In this document: positions 16,591 to 24,650 of the stretch, one piece after another
Layout of the letters: every line of letters begins with the position of its first letter
Numbering within the stretch: position 1 is the stretch's first letter
Origin: UBA2112 sp964488555
Lineage (GTDB): Bacteria; Patescibacteriota; Saccharimonadia; Saccharimonadales; Saccharimonadaceae
Assembly: GCA_964488555.1 (NCBI GenBank)
Contig: CAZAUF010000001.1
Span: 62,001-126,000, forward strand
DNA: 64,000 bases
Direction: 5' to 3'
The notes under the pieces: generated by a model
What the model was told of the DNA's origin: nothing
Seen by the model: the letters and a program-made list of their open reading frames with translations, nothing else
Databases searched by the model: none
Made by a program: the position numbers and the translations under genes

Positions 16591-17106
16591 TTATAGCGGT
16601 GCTTCCACGGCTGCCCACTGTGCGTCAGGGTTGTCTTCTGGAACGATAATGGTCACTTGGTCACCCTCTTTCAGGCGGAAGAACGTCACGCTTGCAAGCA
16701 GGATGCGGTATTCTTTGCCACCGACTTCTACGTAGTACGCGCCGTCGTGCTGAGTCAGCGTGCCGATGACTTGTTTGCGCTCGATCGGACCGATTTGCTT
16801 GTAGATGAAGCTGCCGTCATCAGCGATAGTCAGTTTCAAGACATCGCCTTCGAGGAGTTTGGATTTGCTGGCGTAGTTGGCGGGTACAGGATAATTCTTG
16901 CCGTCAGGACCGACCATGACTTGACCATCAAAGACGCCTTCGATTACCTTGCCAGTGACGTCTTCTTGGCTTGATTTTGGCGTTACGACCGTGCCGTCGT
17001 CGCCTATAATACTAATAAGTAGTTCCTTGGCTGCAGCAAGGTTTGTTTCAGCTTCCTGTATCAGGGATGTTAGTCGTTTTACTTGTTTCTCTGGTAAATC
17101 AGACAT
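16591..17106 (-). CDS. Unrecognised cytosolic protein with N-terminal helix and beta-rich body
   Basis: This is a 171-residue protein. Residues 1-35 form a likely coiled-coil helix (LTSLIQEAETNLAAAKELL). After a short acidic linker, two beta-rich units follow (GKVIEGVFDGQVMVGPDGK, and EVGGKEYRILLASVTFFRL), which could be OB-like or SH3-like modules. No cysteines, signal peptide or membrane helix are present. A good promoter and a strong terminator make it a monocistronic, probably well-expressed gene. Confidence 0.7.
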   Translation of the reverse strand: MSDLPEKQVKRLTSLIQEAETNLAAAKELLISIIGDDGTVVTPKSSQEDVTGKVIEGVFDGQVMVGPDGKNYPVPANYASKSKLLEGDVLKLTIADDGSFIYKQIGPIERKQVIGTLTQHDGAYYVEVGGKEYRILLASVTFFRLKEGDQVTIIVPEDNPDAQWAAVEAPL

Positions 17107-17135
17107 GCTCGCAATCCTTGTCTGTTTTCGTGGTG

Positions 17136-17164
17136 ATATTACCTCTATATATACCAGTTGGCAA
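17136..17164 (-). promoter_or_regulatory. Promoter of the 171-residue protein gene
   Basis: TTGCCA (17159-17164) and TAATAT (17136-17141) are spaced by 17 bases, giving a leader of about 25 bases with an AAGGAT site. Confidence 0.6.
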
Positions 17165-17273
17165 CAAAACTGTCAAATTATCTGCTCTCAGTTTATCCAC
17201 AAAAATAACAGTGTGGAGGCTGAAATTGTTGTAGAAACAACGGGATAGAGTTTTGAAAATCGCAAATTTATTG

Positions 17274-17546
17274 CTAATACCAGCCATCTTCGTTTGGTTG
17301 ATACTGAGGCTGTTCTTGACGATATTGGCTGTGTCGACGAATAGCTTCTAGAAGCACACCTATTCTATATGCGTAAGAGCCACGATCAATTTCACCGGAT
17401 ATCCGATCGGTGCGAACTTGACTATCCGAGATACTTGCTCTTTGACGTGTATACCTACGTATACGTTCTTCTGGACTTTCTTTGCGCTTATTGTGTGGCC
17501 AGACACGTTGGGGTAATCCATGTTCCGTGCGTATATATTCAGGCAT
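17274..17546 (-). CDS. Small Arg/Gln-rich protein, 90 residues
   Basis: No family is recognised. The protein is polar and basic (PEERIRRYTRQRASISDSQ), with one more hydrophobic helix (YAYRIGVLLEAIRRH) and a Gln/Tyr-rich tail. The ATG at 17546 has AAAGGA six bases upstream. Composition is somewhat low in complexity, so a real gene is likely but not certain. Confidence 0.5.
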   Translation of the reverse strand: MPEYIRTEHGLPQRVWPHNKRKESPEERIRRYTRQRASISDSQVRTDRISGEIDRGSYAYRIGVLLEAIRRHSQYRQEQPQYQPNEDGWY

Positions 17547-17599
17547 ATCGTATCCTTTGTGTTAAATACCAGCTAAATAGTACACTCATCGCGTGAAGA

Positions 17600-17809
17600 A
17601 TAAAACCCCTACTTTATACAAGTAGTCTCAAGCTTGTGGATGACGATAATAAGCTTATAGGCGGATTTGATGAAAACAGCATACCGGCGGGCGAACATAA
17701 AAACGAGGTTGTCGATATTGAGTACGGAGAACCCTATGAATACTCTAGCGATCCTGGGTGTTGTGAACAGTTTGCGTATCATTATGAAGTGGTCTTTCGC
17801 AAAAAATAG
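17600..17809 (+). pseudogene. Small acidic ORF with no standard start codon
   Basis: A frame open for 69 codons ends at TAG 17807-17809, directly before a strong terminator. It encodes an acidic, well-mixed sequence containing LVDDDNKLIGGFDEN and DPGCCEQFAYHYEVVF. The natural start position is ATA at 17600, which would need one change to become ATG. The only standard start in the frame is GTG at 17636, without a ribosome site. It is either a short GTG-started gene or a gene that lost its start. Confidence 0.35.
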
Positions 17810-17816
17810 CCAATCA

Positions 17817-17842
17817 AAAACCGCCTCAAATGAGGCGGTTTT
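17817..17842. terminator. Bidirectional terminator downstream of rplL
   Basis: AAAACCGCCTCA and TGAGGCGGTTTT form a perfect 12-pair stem. It serves rplL on the minus strand and the small ORF on the plus strand. Confidence 0.85.
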
Positions 17843-17883
17843 GTGACAATCGGATCGAATGATGTGTGGCGTGTCGAGTTCGA

Positions 17884-18267
17884 CTATACGAGCTCGACAG
17901 ACGCACCAGCTTCTTCCAGAAGTTTCTTGGCGTTTTCGGCTTCGTCTTTGCTCACGTTTTCCTTGACGTTTGCAGGTGCGCCGTCAACGATAGCTTTCGC
18001 TTCGCCGAGGCCGAGACCGGTGATTTCTTTGACAGCCTTGATGACAGCGACTTTCTGCGCACCGGCGTCAGCCAGCTTGACAGTGAATTCGCTCTTTTCG
18101 TCAGCAGCAGCTGCGCCAGCGTCGCCGCCAGCAGGTGCAGCTACGGCAACAGCTGCAGCAGCAGCTGGCTCGATGCCGTATTCGTCCTTAAGGACGGTTT
18201 TTAGTTCGTTTACTTCGAGAACTGTCAGTTTAGTCAGTTCCTCAGCAAGTTTCTTTACGTCTGCCAT
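17884..18267 (-). CDS. rplL: Ribosomal protein L7/L12
   Basis: This 127-residue acidic stalk protein has an N-terminal dimerisation helix (AEELTKLTVLEVNELKTVL), an Ala/Gly-rich hinge, and the C-terminal factor-binding domain with GLGLGEAKAIVDGAP. It recruits and activates translation GTPases. It follows rplJ by about 50 bases with GAAGGAG before the ATG. Confidence 0.97.
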   Translation of the reverse strand: MADVKKLAEELTKLTVLEVNELKTVLKDEYGIEPAAAAAVAVAAPAGGDAGAAAADEKSEFTVKLADAGAQKVAVIKAVKEITGLGLGEAKAIVDGAPANVKENVSKDEAENAKKLLEEAGASVELV

Positions 18268-18316
18268 GATAGTAGACTCCTTCGTAATTCAATTAATAGT
18301 TAGAGGTTGCTAGAAG

Positions 18317-18841
18317 TTAGGCTGTAGCCTTAGCTTCGACACCGTCAAGCAGCGCGTGCAGATTGCCAGACAGCGCGTTGGTGACGTCGTTGACTGGAGA
18401 TAGCAGCGTGTTGATGACCTGGCCGATGAGCTCGTTCTTGGTCGGCAGACCAGCCAGAGCTTTCACGCCAGCAGCGTCGATCACTTCGCCCTCCATGCCA
18501 AACGCACCGACGAATTGCAAGGCTGGATTAGTCTTGGCAAATTCGTTGAGTACTTTCGCTGGAGCGACTTCATCCTCAGCACTGACTGCGTAGAGCAGTT
18601 GGCCTTGGAGCAGTGAAGTATCGGTGTTTTTGTAGGTAGCGTTTTCGCTCATGGCGATACGGACCAGGCGGTTCTTGACCACTTTGATTGTGACACCAGC
18701 TTCGCGGGCAGCGCGGCGTAGATTTTGCAAATCAGCGACGCCCAGGCCGTTGTATCGTGCAAAAACGGTCAGCTTGCTGTCTGCAAGCATCTCAGAAACT
18801 TCAGCAACCAATTCGTTCTTTTTATCGCGTGAAATTGCCAT
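18317..18841 (-). CDS. rplJ: Ribosomal protein L10
   Basis: This 174-residue protein anchors the L7/L12 stalk to 23S rRNA. It shows the family start MAISRDKKNELVAEVSEML, the RNA-binding RRAAREAGVTIKVVKNRL segment and a C-terminal helix for L12 dimers (VNTLLSPVNDVTNALSGNL-like). It is the first gene of rplJ-rplL, with AAGGAG before the ATG, and is preceded by a structured leader typical of L10 autoregulation. Confidence 0.97.
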   Translation of the reverse strand: MAISRDKKNELVAEVSEMLADSKLTVFARYNGLGVADLQNLRRAAREAGVTIKVVKNRLVRIAMSENATYKNTDTSLLQGQLLYAVSAEDEVAPAKVLNEFAKTNPALQFVGAFGMEGEVIDAAGVKALAGLPTKNELIGQVINTLLSPVNDVTNALSGNLHALLDGVEAKATA

Positions 18842-18930
18842 AAAAACTCCTTGGTTAAATTGTTTTTTCGATCCGGGTTGTCAATGTTCAGAACATTACA
18901 CGTCTTGGTTGCGACAATCATGAGCCATAT

Positions 18931-19050
18931 AAAAAGGTCTCAGATTCTCGCATTACCTAAGACCTATGGTGGGATAAACAATGGTGGTAGTTTTCACCTA
19001 GGTAGCTGATTAAGTCCTCAGGACCGCTACTGTCTTCGGTAATGTCTGTG
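18931..19050 (-). ncRNA. L10 leader with intrinsic attenuator upstream of rplJ
   Basis: The minus-strand leader contains ACCGAAGACAGTAGCGG, then GGACTTAATCAGCTACCTAGGT. These conserved blocks belong to the L10 leader family that binds the L10-L12 complex. It ends with GGTCTTAG pairing with CTGAGACC followed by TTTTT (18931-18964), an intrinsic terminator about 90 bases before rplJ. This implies transcription attenuation when free L10-L12 accumulates. Family assignment is from recognised sequence blocks, not a covariance search. Confidence 0.8.
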
Positions 19051-19053
19051 AAA

Positions 19054-19081
19054 AGTATAGCAGATGGATGAGAAAAGTCAA
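19054..19081 (-). promoter_or_regulatory. Promoter of the rplJ-rplL operon
   Basis: TTGACT (19076-19081) and TATACT (19054-19059, preceded by TGC) are spaced by 16 bases, placing the start of the transcript at the edge of the L10 leader. Confidence 0.7.
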
Positions 19082-19198
19082 CGCATGCGACAAAAAACTT
19101 CGTACCCGTGCATGTTCCGTGGAGTTTTCACACACATAGCGAACGATTACTCTACGGTAGCACTAAAGCCTCTATATAGAAGCGGCGAATAGATGATG

Positions 19199-19204
19199 TA
19201 AAAT
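19199..19204 (+). promoter_or_regulatory. -10 of the membrane-anchored protein gene at 19214 (leaderless type)
   Basis: TAAAAT ends 9 bases before the ATG. No Shine-Dalgarno site is seen. Confidence 0.4.
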
Positions 19205-19213
19205 AAAGTCGAT

Positions 19214-19621
19214 ATGGCACGTGCAAAAAGCAAAATCACACCATTACGGGCCGCACTGGTGATGACGACTGTCGTCATTGTCGCTATAGGTCTTGTGCTG
19301 TTCTTGCTTCGACCTTGGGCAGCGGATGAAGTGCGGCAGGATGCGTCGTTCGAAGGGGTAATCACTGTGAGCGGCACGACACTTTGCTTGCCGCACAGAG
19401 ATACTAGTGGTCCACAGACGCTTGAATGCGCCATCGGACTTAAAGATGCGGAAGGTCGCCACTATGCACTGAGCGACACAGATCCCACATATAAAAACAC
19501 CGGCAGCATACCAATGAATACGCAAGTTGTCGTGACGGGTACACTCAAAACCGTGCCAGACGAAAAATATGCCACTGTCGGTACAATAGCAGTGACCAGT
19601 GTTACGCTCTCTGCGAACTAG
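19214..19621 (+). CDS. Membrane-anchored small extracytoplasmic protein
   Basis: This 135-residue protein has a basic start, one hydrophobic anchor (about residues 12-33) and a beta-rich outer domain of about 100 residues. The outer domain has two Cys (TTLCLPHRD and LECAIGL) that could form a disulfide. The strand pattern (VITVSGTTLCL, VVVTGTLKTV) resembles an OB-like fold. No specific family is claimed. Confidence 0.6.
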   Translation: MARAKSKITPLRAALVMTTVVIVAIGLVLFLLRPWAADEVRQDASFEGVITVSGTTLCLPHRDTSGPQTLECAIGLKDAEGRHYALSDTDPTYKNTGSIPMNTQVVVTGTLKTVPDEKYATVGTIAVTSVTLSAN

Positions 19622-19628
19622 CTAGATA

Positions 19629-20219
19629 TTATCTCACGTCAGCTTCAAGTGCTGCGATGATGGGTGTTGTCGCCTGCAAGTTTTGCATGGCTTCCTCATC
19701 TTGATATGCTTTGTGCTGAGCGACATGCTCCGGATCGTTTACCATGTCTGCCAGGTGGACGGCTTGGTCCGGCTCTATATCATCGGAGGTAGCGGCAAAC
19801 ATGACGAAATCGTCAATAATGATCCGGTCTTCAATCTCGATGAGCTCTGGAATTTCCAATTGTTCGCGCGCTATTTCGTTGTCTACTCTTGCTAGATGGA
19901 GCAGATGCTTCTTTTCGTCCTGTGTCATATCTACAGAGATGACATCTTGCTCTTGCGCGTTCTCGGTAGCATGACGAAGCGCGATGTCATGCAAAGTGTT
20001 CGAAAAATCATTGAGTGCCAGCCGGGCGATTATGTCTTGCAGCGCGACCGATACAGGAGGTACTTCTTCGTGCGCCTCAAGCCATGGGCCAGCAAACTCT
20101 TTTCGAGAATCAAGTATTTTTTGCGCCAGAACAGGCATGGACTTAAAACGCATGCTCGCATCTTGGGCCCAGCGTGCTTCGGTTGGCGTGAAAGTGACCT
20201 TATTGCCTCGTATGTCCAT
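19629..20219 (-). CDS. Unrecognised acidic helical protein, 196 residues
   Basis: No family is recognised. The sequence is largely helical and acidic, with no signal peptide, membrane segment or Cys. No ribosome site lies upstream of the ATG at 20219, but AT-rich sequence with a partial dyad (TATGT...ACATA) does, so a leaderless start is possible. It converges with the gene at 19214 with an 8-base gap. Confidence 0.6.
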   Translation of the reverse strand: MDIRGNKVTFTPTEARWAQDASMRFKSMPVLAQKILDSRKEFAGPWLEAHEEVPPVSVALQDIIARLALNDFSNTLHDIALRHATENAQEQDVISVDMTQDEKKHLLHLARVDNEIAREQLEIPELIEIEDRIIIDDFVMFAATSDDIEPDQAVHLADMVNDPEHVAQHKAYQDEEAMQNLQATTPIIAALEADVR

Positions 20220-20272
20220 AGTTATGTATATAATAACATAAATATCGAAAAAAGTCTATACGTAAGCACTAT

Positions 20273-20673
20273 TTAACGCTTTTTGAGCTGGTTCAATTCA
20301 ATCGCTTCGTGTACGAGTGCTTGTAGTCCAGCCTTGTCGACAGTATCGCCCTCACGAAATTCGACGGCACGATCAGTACTGCTTTGGAGTCGTGCGTTGA
20401 AGAGTTTGTGCTCGTCGCGCATCATGGCACCCTTGAAAACACGAGTTTTACATTGTCTTTCCATGTTTCGGCGATACATAGTATACCGTCATGAGACCAG
20501 ACGGGCAGTCCCTCGGGACGAGATGCCGTCTTCCATTTAATTTCTTCGACGACGTCCGGGTCGGCTTGTGTGACGACGGCACGTATTTGTGCCAACATCT
20601 CACCCTTCCAGCCACCATATGCATGGATGATATCGTCTATTTGATGCGATGCAGAGGAGTCTTGTTTATTCAT
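20273..20673 (-). pseudogene. DUF1801 (YdhG-like) protein gene split by a frameshift
   Basis: The first frame (from 20673) encodes a typical DUF1801 start with EEIKWKTASRPEGLPVWSHDG and IAETWKDNVKLVF, then runs into a stop at 20422. The other frame continues the same domain with FKGAMMRDEHKLFNARLQSS and a C-terminal helix ending at 20273. The join is at a run of four T (20436-20439, minus strand); one added T restores a single frame. It is either a true pseudogene, a slippage site, or a homopolymer sequencing error. Confidence 0.75.
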
Positions 20674-20712
20674 GGCTCTTACTTCTAGTATAGCAGCGAC
20701 AAAAGTGCGACT

Positions 20713-21471
20713 CTAGCCTGCCTCTGGAATCGAAGTGACAGATATGGCCGCAGGACTGATTTCACTGCTTTTGACTATGTTGATACTGATGGCGTATTTT
20801 TTGCCTTCATGCTCATGGTGATCGATTTGTATATGACCGTTATAGCTAGTCGTCTCACTAACTTCGAATCCTTGCTTTTCCAAACTCGTAGTCAATGTTT
20901 CCTGTATCTCTTTTACGCTACCCTCTGTTGGTCCGGTGTAGTAGACGGTCCAAGACTCTATGTCCTTTAGAACTGTCTTTTGAACGTTAGCGATCTGGTA
21001 GTCGAGTTTAGGGAGGAAAGATGGGTAGCTGGCTGGAATTTTTTTGTCGATGTATGTGTAAATGGTCGCTCCCTCGAATATGCCAGTACCTTTAGTGATT
21101 GTTGCATTCTCCTCGTCGTTGGGTGCGGTGCTTGTGTTGTCATCTGTTGTTGTCGGGGTGTCGGTAGCCTTGCTTGTGTCGCTGTCGTCCTTGGCGGTGT
21201 TGCCGTAAACATACCATGCGCCAGCACCAGCTCCACCAAGAAGTAGGACAGCTACCGCGGCAACAATGATAAGCTTTTTGTTTTTACCTCCACCTGTGGG
21301 TGGAGCTGACATTTCGGGCTGCTGTGACGGCACTGGAGCAACAGGTGGTTGCTCTTGTGCGATCTGAGGAGCAACGGGGGGCTGCTCTGGAGCGGCTTGC
21401 GGTATGACGGGTGGTTGAGGTTGGTCTGGCGAGGCTTGCGGTGAGTGCTCCTGGTTCTCCTGAGGGTTCAT
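20713..21471 (-). CDS. Single-pass membrane protein with proline-rich cytoplasmic tail
   Basis: This 252-residue protein has about 60 residues of Pro/Gln repeats (PPVAPQ type), a basic stop (GGGKNKK), one membrane helix (LIIVAAVAVLLLGGAGAGAW, about residues 68-88), a Thr/Asp-rich stalk and a globular outer domain of about 110 residues. The layout, with a P/Q-rich inner tail and an outer domain, is common in Saccharibacteria and Gram-positives for envelope proteins of unknown role. No enzymatic motif is seen. Confidence 0.65.
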   Translation of the reverse strand: MNPQENQEHSPQASPDQPQPPVIPQAAPEQPPVAPQIAQEQPPVAPVPSQQPEMSAPPTGGGKNKKLIIVAAVAVLLLGGAGAGAWYVYGNTAKDDSDTSKATDTPTTTDDNTSTAPNDEENATITKGTGIFEGATIYTYIDKKIPASYPSFLPKLDYQIANVQKTVLKDIESWTVYYTGPTEGSVKEIQETLTTSLEKQGFEVSETTSYNGHIQIDHHEHEGKKYAISINIVKSSEISPAAISVTSIPEAG

Positions 21472-21547
21472 AGTGAGTCCTTATGTTAGTGCTTATGGTG
21501 TCTATTCTATCACTGGTGGATCACGGCGACAAACAGGCGATGCGTAG

Positions 21548-21553
21548 TACAAT
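21548..21553 (+). promoter_or_regulatory. -10 of the membrane protein gene at 21560 (leaderless type)
   Basis: TACAAT ends 6 bases before the ATG. Confidence 0.4.
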
Positions 21554-21559
21554 ACACTT

Positions 21560-22024
21560 ATGAATACAGTGAAATTGCGAGCCGCACGGCTATATGCCGC
21601 TACCGGCATATCAGCAATCATAGCGGGGGGTGTACTTTCGGCGTTTACGGCCAAATATCCAAGTACGGTTGTCATGTGGACGAGCGCGTACCTGGTGTTA
21701 GTTGTCGGTGTGGTGCAGGTGTTTTTCGGAGAAGTGATCGAGCGTCTCATGCGAAACCGCAGCACGCGACCGGCTTACGTAGCATTTGGATTGTTCAATT
21801 CAGGCAATGTGCTGGTTGTCGCCGGTACGGTGGCGAAATACGCAGGTAATGAGTGGAACATGATGTTGACTATAGCGGGCAGTATCTTCTTCGTAGCGGC
21901 ACTGACGCTCCTAGGATGGCATATTCGAGCAGTCAAACGAACATATCTGAAGACATGGGCATTCGTCATCATGACAGCACTCGCACTTTCCGCGCTTGTC
22001 GGTATCGGCTTAGCACGCGGATAA
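21560..22024 (+). CDS. Small polytopic membrane protein, 154 residues
   Basis: Five hydrophobic segments are visible, at about residues 9-27, 36-54, 70-90, 97-116 and 131-150, with short loops. No family motif is recognised. It stands alone, with a -10 element at its start and an opposing small gene downstream. Confidence 0.6.
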   Translation: MNTVKLRAARLYAATGISAIIAGGVLSAFTAKYPSTVVMWTSAYLVLVVGVVQVFFGEVIERLMRNRSTRPAYVAFGLFNSGNVLVVAGTVAKYAGNEWNMMLTIAGSIFFVAALTLLGWHIRAVKRTYLKTWAFVIMTALALSALVGIGLARG

Positions 22025-22039
22025 TTAAAAGTTTGTGTC

Positions 22040-22186
22040 CTATCTGCGCTGTAGGATTTTGACAACCGCCTCAGGTACGCTGAGTGCGACCGCTCCTAGA
22101 TAGTGTATGAGCTTGTCGAGCGAGTCGATGACATACACTTCTTCTGAATCGTTCGTACGGTCCGAAACTTCGTGATTTGATGACAT
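22040..22186 (-). CDS. Small amphipathic protein, 48 residues
   Basis: The frame starts at ATG 22186 and ends at TAG 22040. The product begins with a polar stretch (MSSNHEVSDRTNDSEEVYVI) and ends with an amphipathic helix (LDKLIHYLGAVALSVPEAVVKIL). There is no ribosome site, but TACAAT ends 9 bases before the ATG, as for other leaderless starts in this window. The ordered sequence supports a real gene. Confidence 0.45.
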   Translation of the reverse strand: MSSNHEVSDRTNDSEEVYVIDSLDKLIHYLGAVALSVPEAVVKILQRR

Positions 22187-22195
22187 ACTGCGTGC

Positions 22196-22201
22196 ATTGT
22201 A
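22196..22201 (-). promoter_or_regulatory. -10 of the 48-residue protein gene (leaderless type)
   Basis: TACAAT ends 9 bases before the ATG at 22186. Confidence 0.35.
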
Positions 22202-22270
22202 TGACGATACGCGTGCAGATGCAACTGTGTGCTATCATGACTCTATATATCAGCAATGATGGAGTGGAAT

Positions 22271-22819
22271 ATGGGGAACAAAGAAGCGCTTTTGATTGAT
22301 ATGGATGGCGTGATGGCCGACACGATGGGAGGCCTGTTTGATTACATGGAGCACCACCATGGATTGGTGCTTGTGCACGAAGACATCAAGGACTATTGGT
22401 TTAGCGGTCTGCCCCGTGAAGATATATTGAACGCGATGCGTAGCAAGGGCTTCTATCGGCATCTGGATGTCATTACGGGCTCGGTGCGTGCTATCAAGCG
22501 GCTACGCGAAGAGTATAACGGCAATGTGTATGTTTGCTCCTCGCCTATGGCAGGGGCGGAAAATTGCGTCACGGAAAAACGTGATTGGCTAGCAGAGCAC
22601 TATGATGAAGACTTTGCGAAAGAAGCGATAATTGTTCCCGATAAGACGCTGGTACTCGGACATGTACTCATAGAGGACAATCCTGGTATCGGCGATGGTG
22701 CCTGGCAGCCCATTATGTACGATCAACCGTATAATCGTATGTCTCAACATCCTCGCATGCACGGTTGGCACGATCTGCATGTAGTCCGCGATTATATGCG
22801 TCGCCCGGACGAGCCATAG
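22271..22819 (+). CDS. HAD hydrolase of the 5'(3')-deoxyribonucleotidase type
   Basis: A 182-residue protein with the HAD nucleophile motif LLIDMDGVMADT, a small cap region, motif II around VYVCSSPM, and the acidic motif LIEDNPG. The arrangement fits the NT5C family, which dephosphorylates nucleoside monophosphates. The ATG at 22271 was chosen because GGAGTGGA precedes it at proper distance; two ATGs just upstream (22256, 22259) have no site. Confidence 0.75.
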   Translation: MGNKEALLIDMDGVMADTMGGLFDYMEHHHGLVLVHEDIKDYWFSGLPREDILNAMRSKGFYRHLDVITGSVRAIKRLREEYNGNVYVCSSPMAGAENCVTEKRDWLAEHYDEDFAKEAIIVPDKTLVLGHVLIEDNPGIGDGAWQPIMYDQPYNRMSQHPRMHGWHDLHVVRDYMRRPDEP

Positions 22820-22823
22820 TTTC

Positions 22824-23693
22824 CTATCTGCCGTCGTAATTCGTCCAATCGGTAGCGAGATCAAAACCGTGAGGATATCTGAGCGCGAAGCCGCCAGTGT
22901 CGTACACTTTGCCTGGTCCCAGACTTGTTTCGACAATCGTGCAGCGTGGATATATATGATAATTTGCCGCCACGAGTACATAGCCGTCTTTATCTATTTT
23001 GGCACCATCAGCAGCCCGCACACTGTAGCTGTTTCCGGGACCGCAGTGATTGATGACGACGTTCATAGGTAAATCGTAGTACGTTTCACGATGGGCGACG
23101 CCACTGCTGTCGGTATATAACTGAGCTCCTCTCGATTTTGTGAGGGCTTTGGGGTTGGGTACATAGACGACCTTACTTGGCGTGAGTTTTGACCGTTTGA
23201 TGGTGAGCACAGTACTGGCACCGTCAGTGACTAAGTCACCTTTTTTGAGAGTGGTTTTGTCTCTTCTGCCTATAGGGTCAAGTCCGGCGGCGCGAGCTAT
23301 CTCGCTGGGTGACTGTGCTGGTGTCATGATTTTTTGACGCACAACACCGTCGATGACCAGTACCGGCCGCGCGCGATAAATGATGACTGCGGAGTCTGTC
23401 GAAAGTAATTCGCTGCCCAGTGCGGGTTCCACGATATCATGCGGATCGACAGCAATATCCGCATCCTTCAGAGCTTCGCGAACGGATTGCGCATGTGTCA
23501 ATATGACACGCTCTTCTCCGCGATCATGAAACGTAACGAGTCGGTCGACGCGTGGTGTGTCGCCACGCGCATAGAGATAGCCTGCGAGCGCGAGGCTGAG
23601 TGTGACGATCATCGTGAGCGCGAACAGCAAGAGTTGCCGTTTGGGTTTACGATTTTTCCATTTGCGTGCGAACTGTTTTTTGTGTGATTGCAT
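22824..23693 (-). CDS. Membrane-anchored DUF348/3D-domain cell wall protein (YabE/RpfB-like)
   Basis: This 289-residue protein has a basic start and one membrane anchor (about residues 19-42), followed by a ubiquitin-like DUF348 domain (RVILTHAQSVREALKDADI, typical of RpfB and YabE). The C-terminal domain has the 3D pattern: VYDTGGFALRY and GFDLATDW supply the conserved Asp residues. 3D domains are lytic transglycosylase-like folds acting on peptidoglycan. The usual G5 domain is absent. A role in wall remodelling is likely from the domains; the actual activity is not shown. Confidence 0.75.
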   Translation of the reverse strand: MQSHKKQFARKWKNRKPKRQLLLFALTMIVTLSLALAGYLYARGDTPRVDRLVTFHDRGEERVILTHAQSVREALKDADIAVDPHDIVEPALGSELLSTDSAVIIYRARPVLVIDGVVRQKIMTPAQSPSEIARAAGLDPIGRRDKTTLKKGDLVTDGASTVLTIKRSKLTPSKVVYVPNPKALTKSRGAQLYTDSSGVAHRETYYDLPMNVVINHCGPGNSYSVRAADGAKIDKDGYVLVAANYHIYPRCTIVETSLGPGKVYDTGGFALRYPHGFDLATDWTNYDGR

Positions 23694-23704
23694 GTAGCAA
23701 TGAA

Positions 23705-23710
23705 GTTATA
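23705..23710 (-). promoter_or_regulatory. Extended -10 of the DUF348/3D gene
   Basis: TATAAC preceded by TGC ends 11 bases before the ATG at 23693. Confidence 0.35.
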
Positions 23711-23771
23711 GCATAACCGAGATAAAAAGTCACTATCATAAGAGGCGCGGGCTGAGCGATTCTGCGGTCAT

Positions 23772-23807
23772 GCAAAAGCTCCGGTCGTCGATGACCGGAG
23801 CTTTTGC
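23772..23807. terminator. Strong hairpin terminator downstream of the 73-residue protein gene
   Basis: GCAAAAGCTCCGGTC pairs perfectly with GACCGGAGCTTTTGC. Confidence 0.75.
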
Positions 23808-23838
23808 TACGGCATAGCGACGACACGGAGCTGCGAAA

Positions 23839-24060
23839 CTACTGTCGGGTCGATGCCGCCTGTTGCTTGCGTCGTGCCAGGTCAAGCACTTTATCGAGCG
23901 TGAGTTGATCCACGTCAATGTGGTCATTGTCAGACGAGCTATGAGAACTCTTCATGACATTTTTCTTGAACCGATGCACCGCCTCCGCTATTGCCATCGT
24001 GCACAGGAGAGCCAGGGGCAACCCGAACACGATAGCGAGGAGAACATTTGCAGTTATCAT
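23839..24060 (-). CDS. Small single-pass membrane protein, 73 residues
   Basis: Residues 4-26 form a hydrophobic helix (NVLLAIVFGLPLALLCTMAI), followed by a polar basic tail (KKNVMKSSHSSSDN, ending RRKQQAAS). An AGGGGGT site precedes the ATG at 24060 and a terminator follows. No family is recognised. Confidence 0.5.
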   Translation of the reverse strand: MITANVLLAIVFGLPLALLCTMAIAEAVHRFKKNVMKSSHSSSDNDHIDVDQLTLDKVLDLARRKQQAASTRQ

Positions 24061-24172
24061 CTTGCATACCCCCTATCCCAGGTAGTCGAATCTAAACAAC
24101 CCGCTTAGATTATCAGTAGCGTATCATATGTCGTACAAAGTGTTAAGTGAAGAACTCTTGTGGGGGAAAGAG

Positions 24173-24586
24173 CTATCGCCAGACAGAAAGTATAACCGAT
24201 CCGATGGACATAGTGATAAGAAAGTAGCTGCTATTGAGCCATAGGAATTTCCAGCTGCGCTTGCTGTAAAGTGTGACTCCAACCGTCGTGGCACTGGTGA
24301 AACCGAGCCAGATAACGAACGTTGCAAGTAGTCCTTCGGTGACGGTTGTAATGTCAAGTGAGTTCAATATGACCGCTAGTGCGACAGATTGTATAAGCGC
24401 CGAAAGCGAAACAAAGCCTATGATCTGATTCGCTTTGTTTGTTGGGAACTGCATGATGTCCACACCAGTGTGTTTAGCCCACTGCTTGGCAAAGCCTGCA
24501 GGCGAATACCACCATGCTCCGACGGCCATGTAGAGAATCCACACCGCTGCTATCGCCAAATAATTAATACCATCCAATTCCACCAT
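24173..24586 (-). CDS. DUF1761 family membrane protein
   Basis: This 137-residue protein has four membrane helices. The first (LAIAAVWILYMAVGAWWYSP) carries the conserved GxxWYSP-like motif of DUF1761, followed by FAKQWAKHTG. The function of the family is unknown. The start at 24586 is chosen for the nearby GAAG; an ATG at 24601 in the same frame would add five residues. Confidence 0.7.
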   Translation of the reverse strand: MVELDGINYLAIAAVWILYMAVGAWWYSPAGFAKQWAKHTGVDIMQFPTNKANQIIGFVSLSALIQSVALAVILNSLDITTVTEGLLATFVIWLGFTSATTVGVTLYSKRSWKFLWLNSSYFLITMSIGSVILSVWR

Positions 24587-24650
24587 GACTTCATTCTCCA
24601 TTAAGGTTATTTACCGATAATAGCACTATCGATATCGTTGAAAAAGTGGT

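Noticed and set aside
22071..22256. 61-codon minus-strand frame
   Set aside because: It competes with the 48-codon frame, which has a -10 element at the right distance and a more protein-like sequence.
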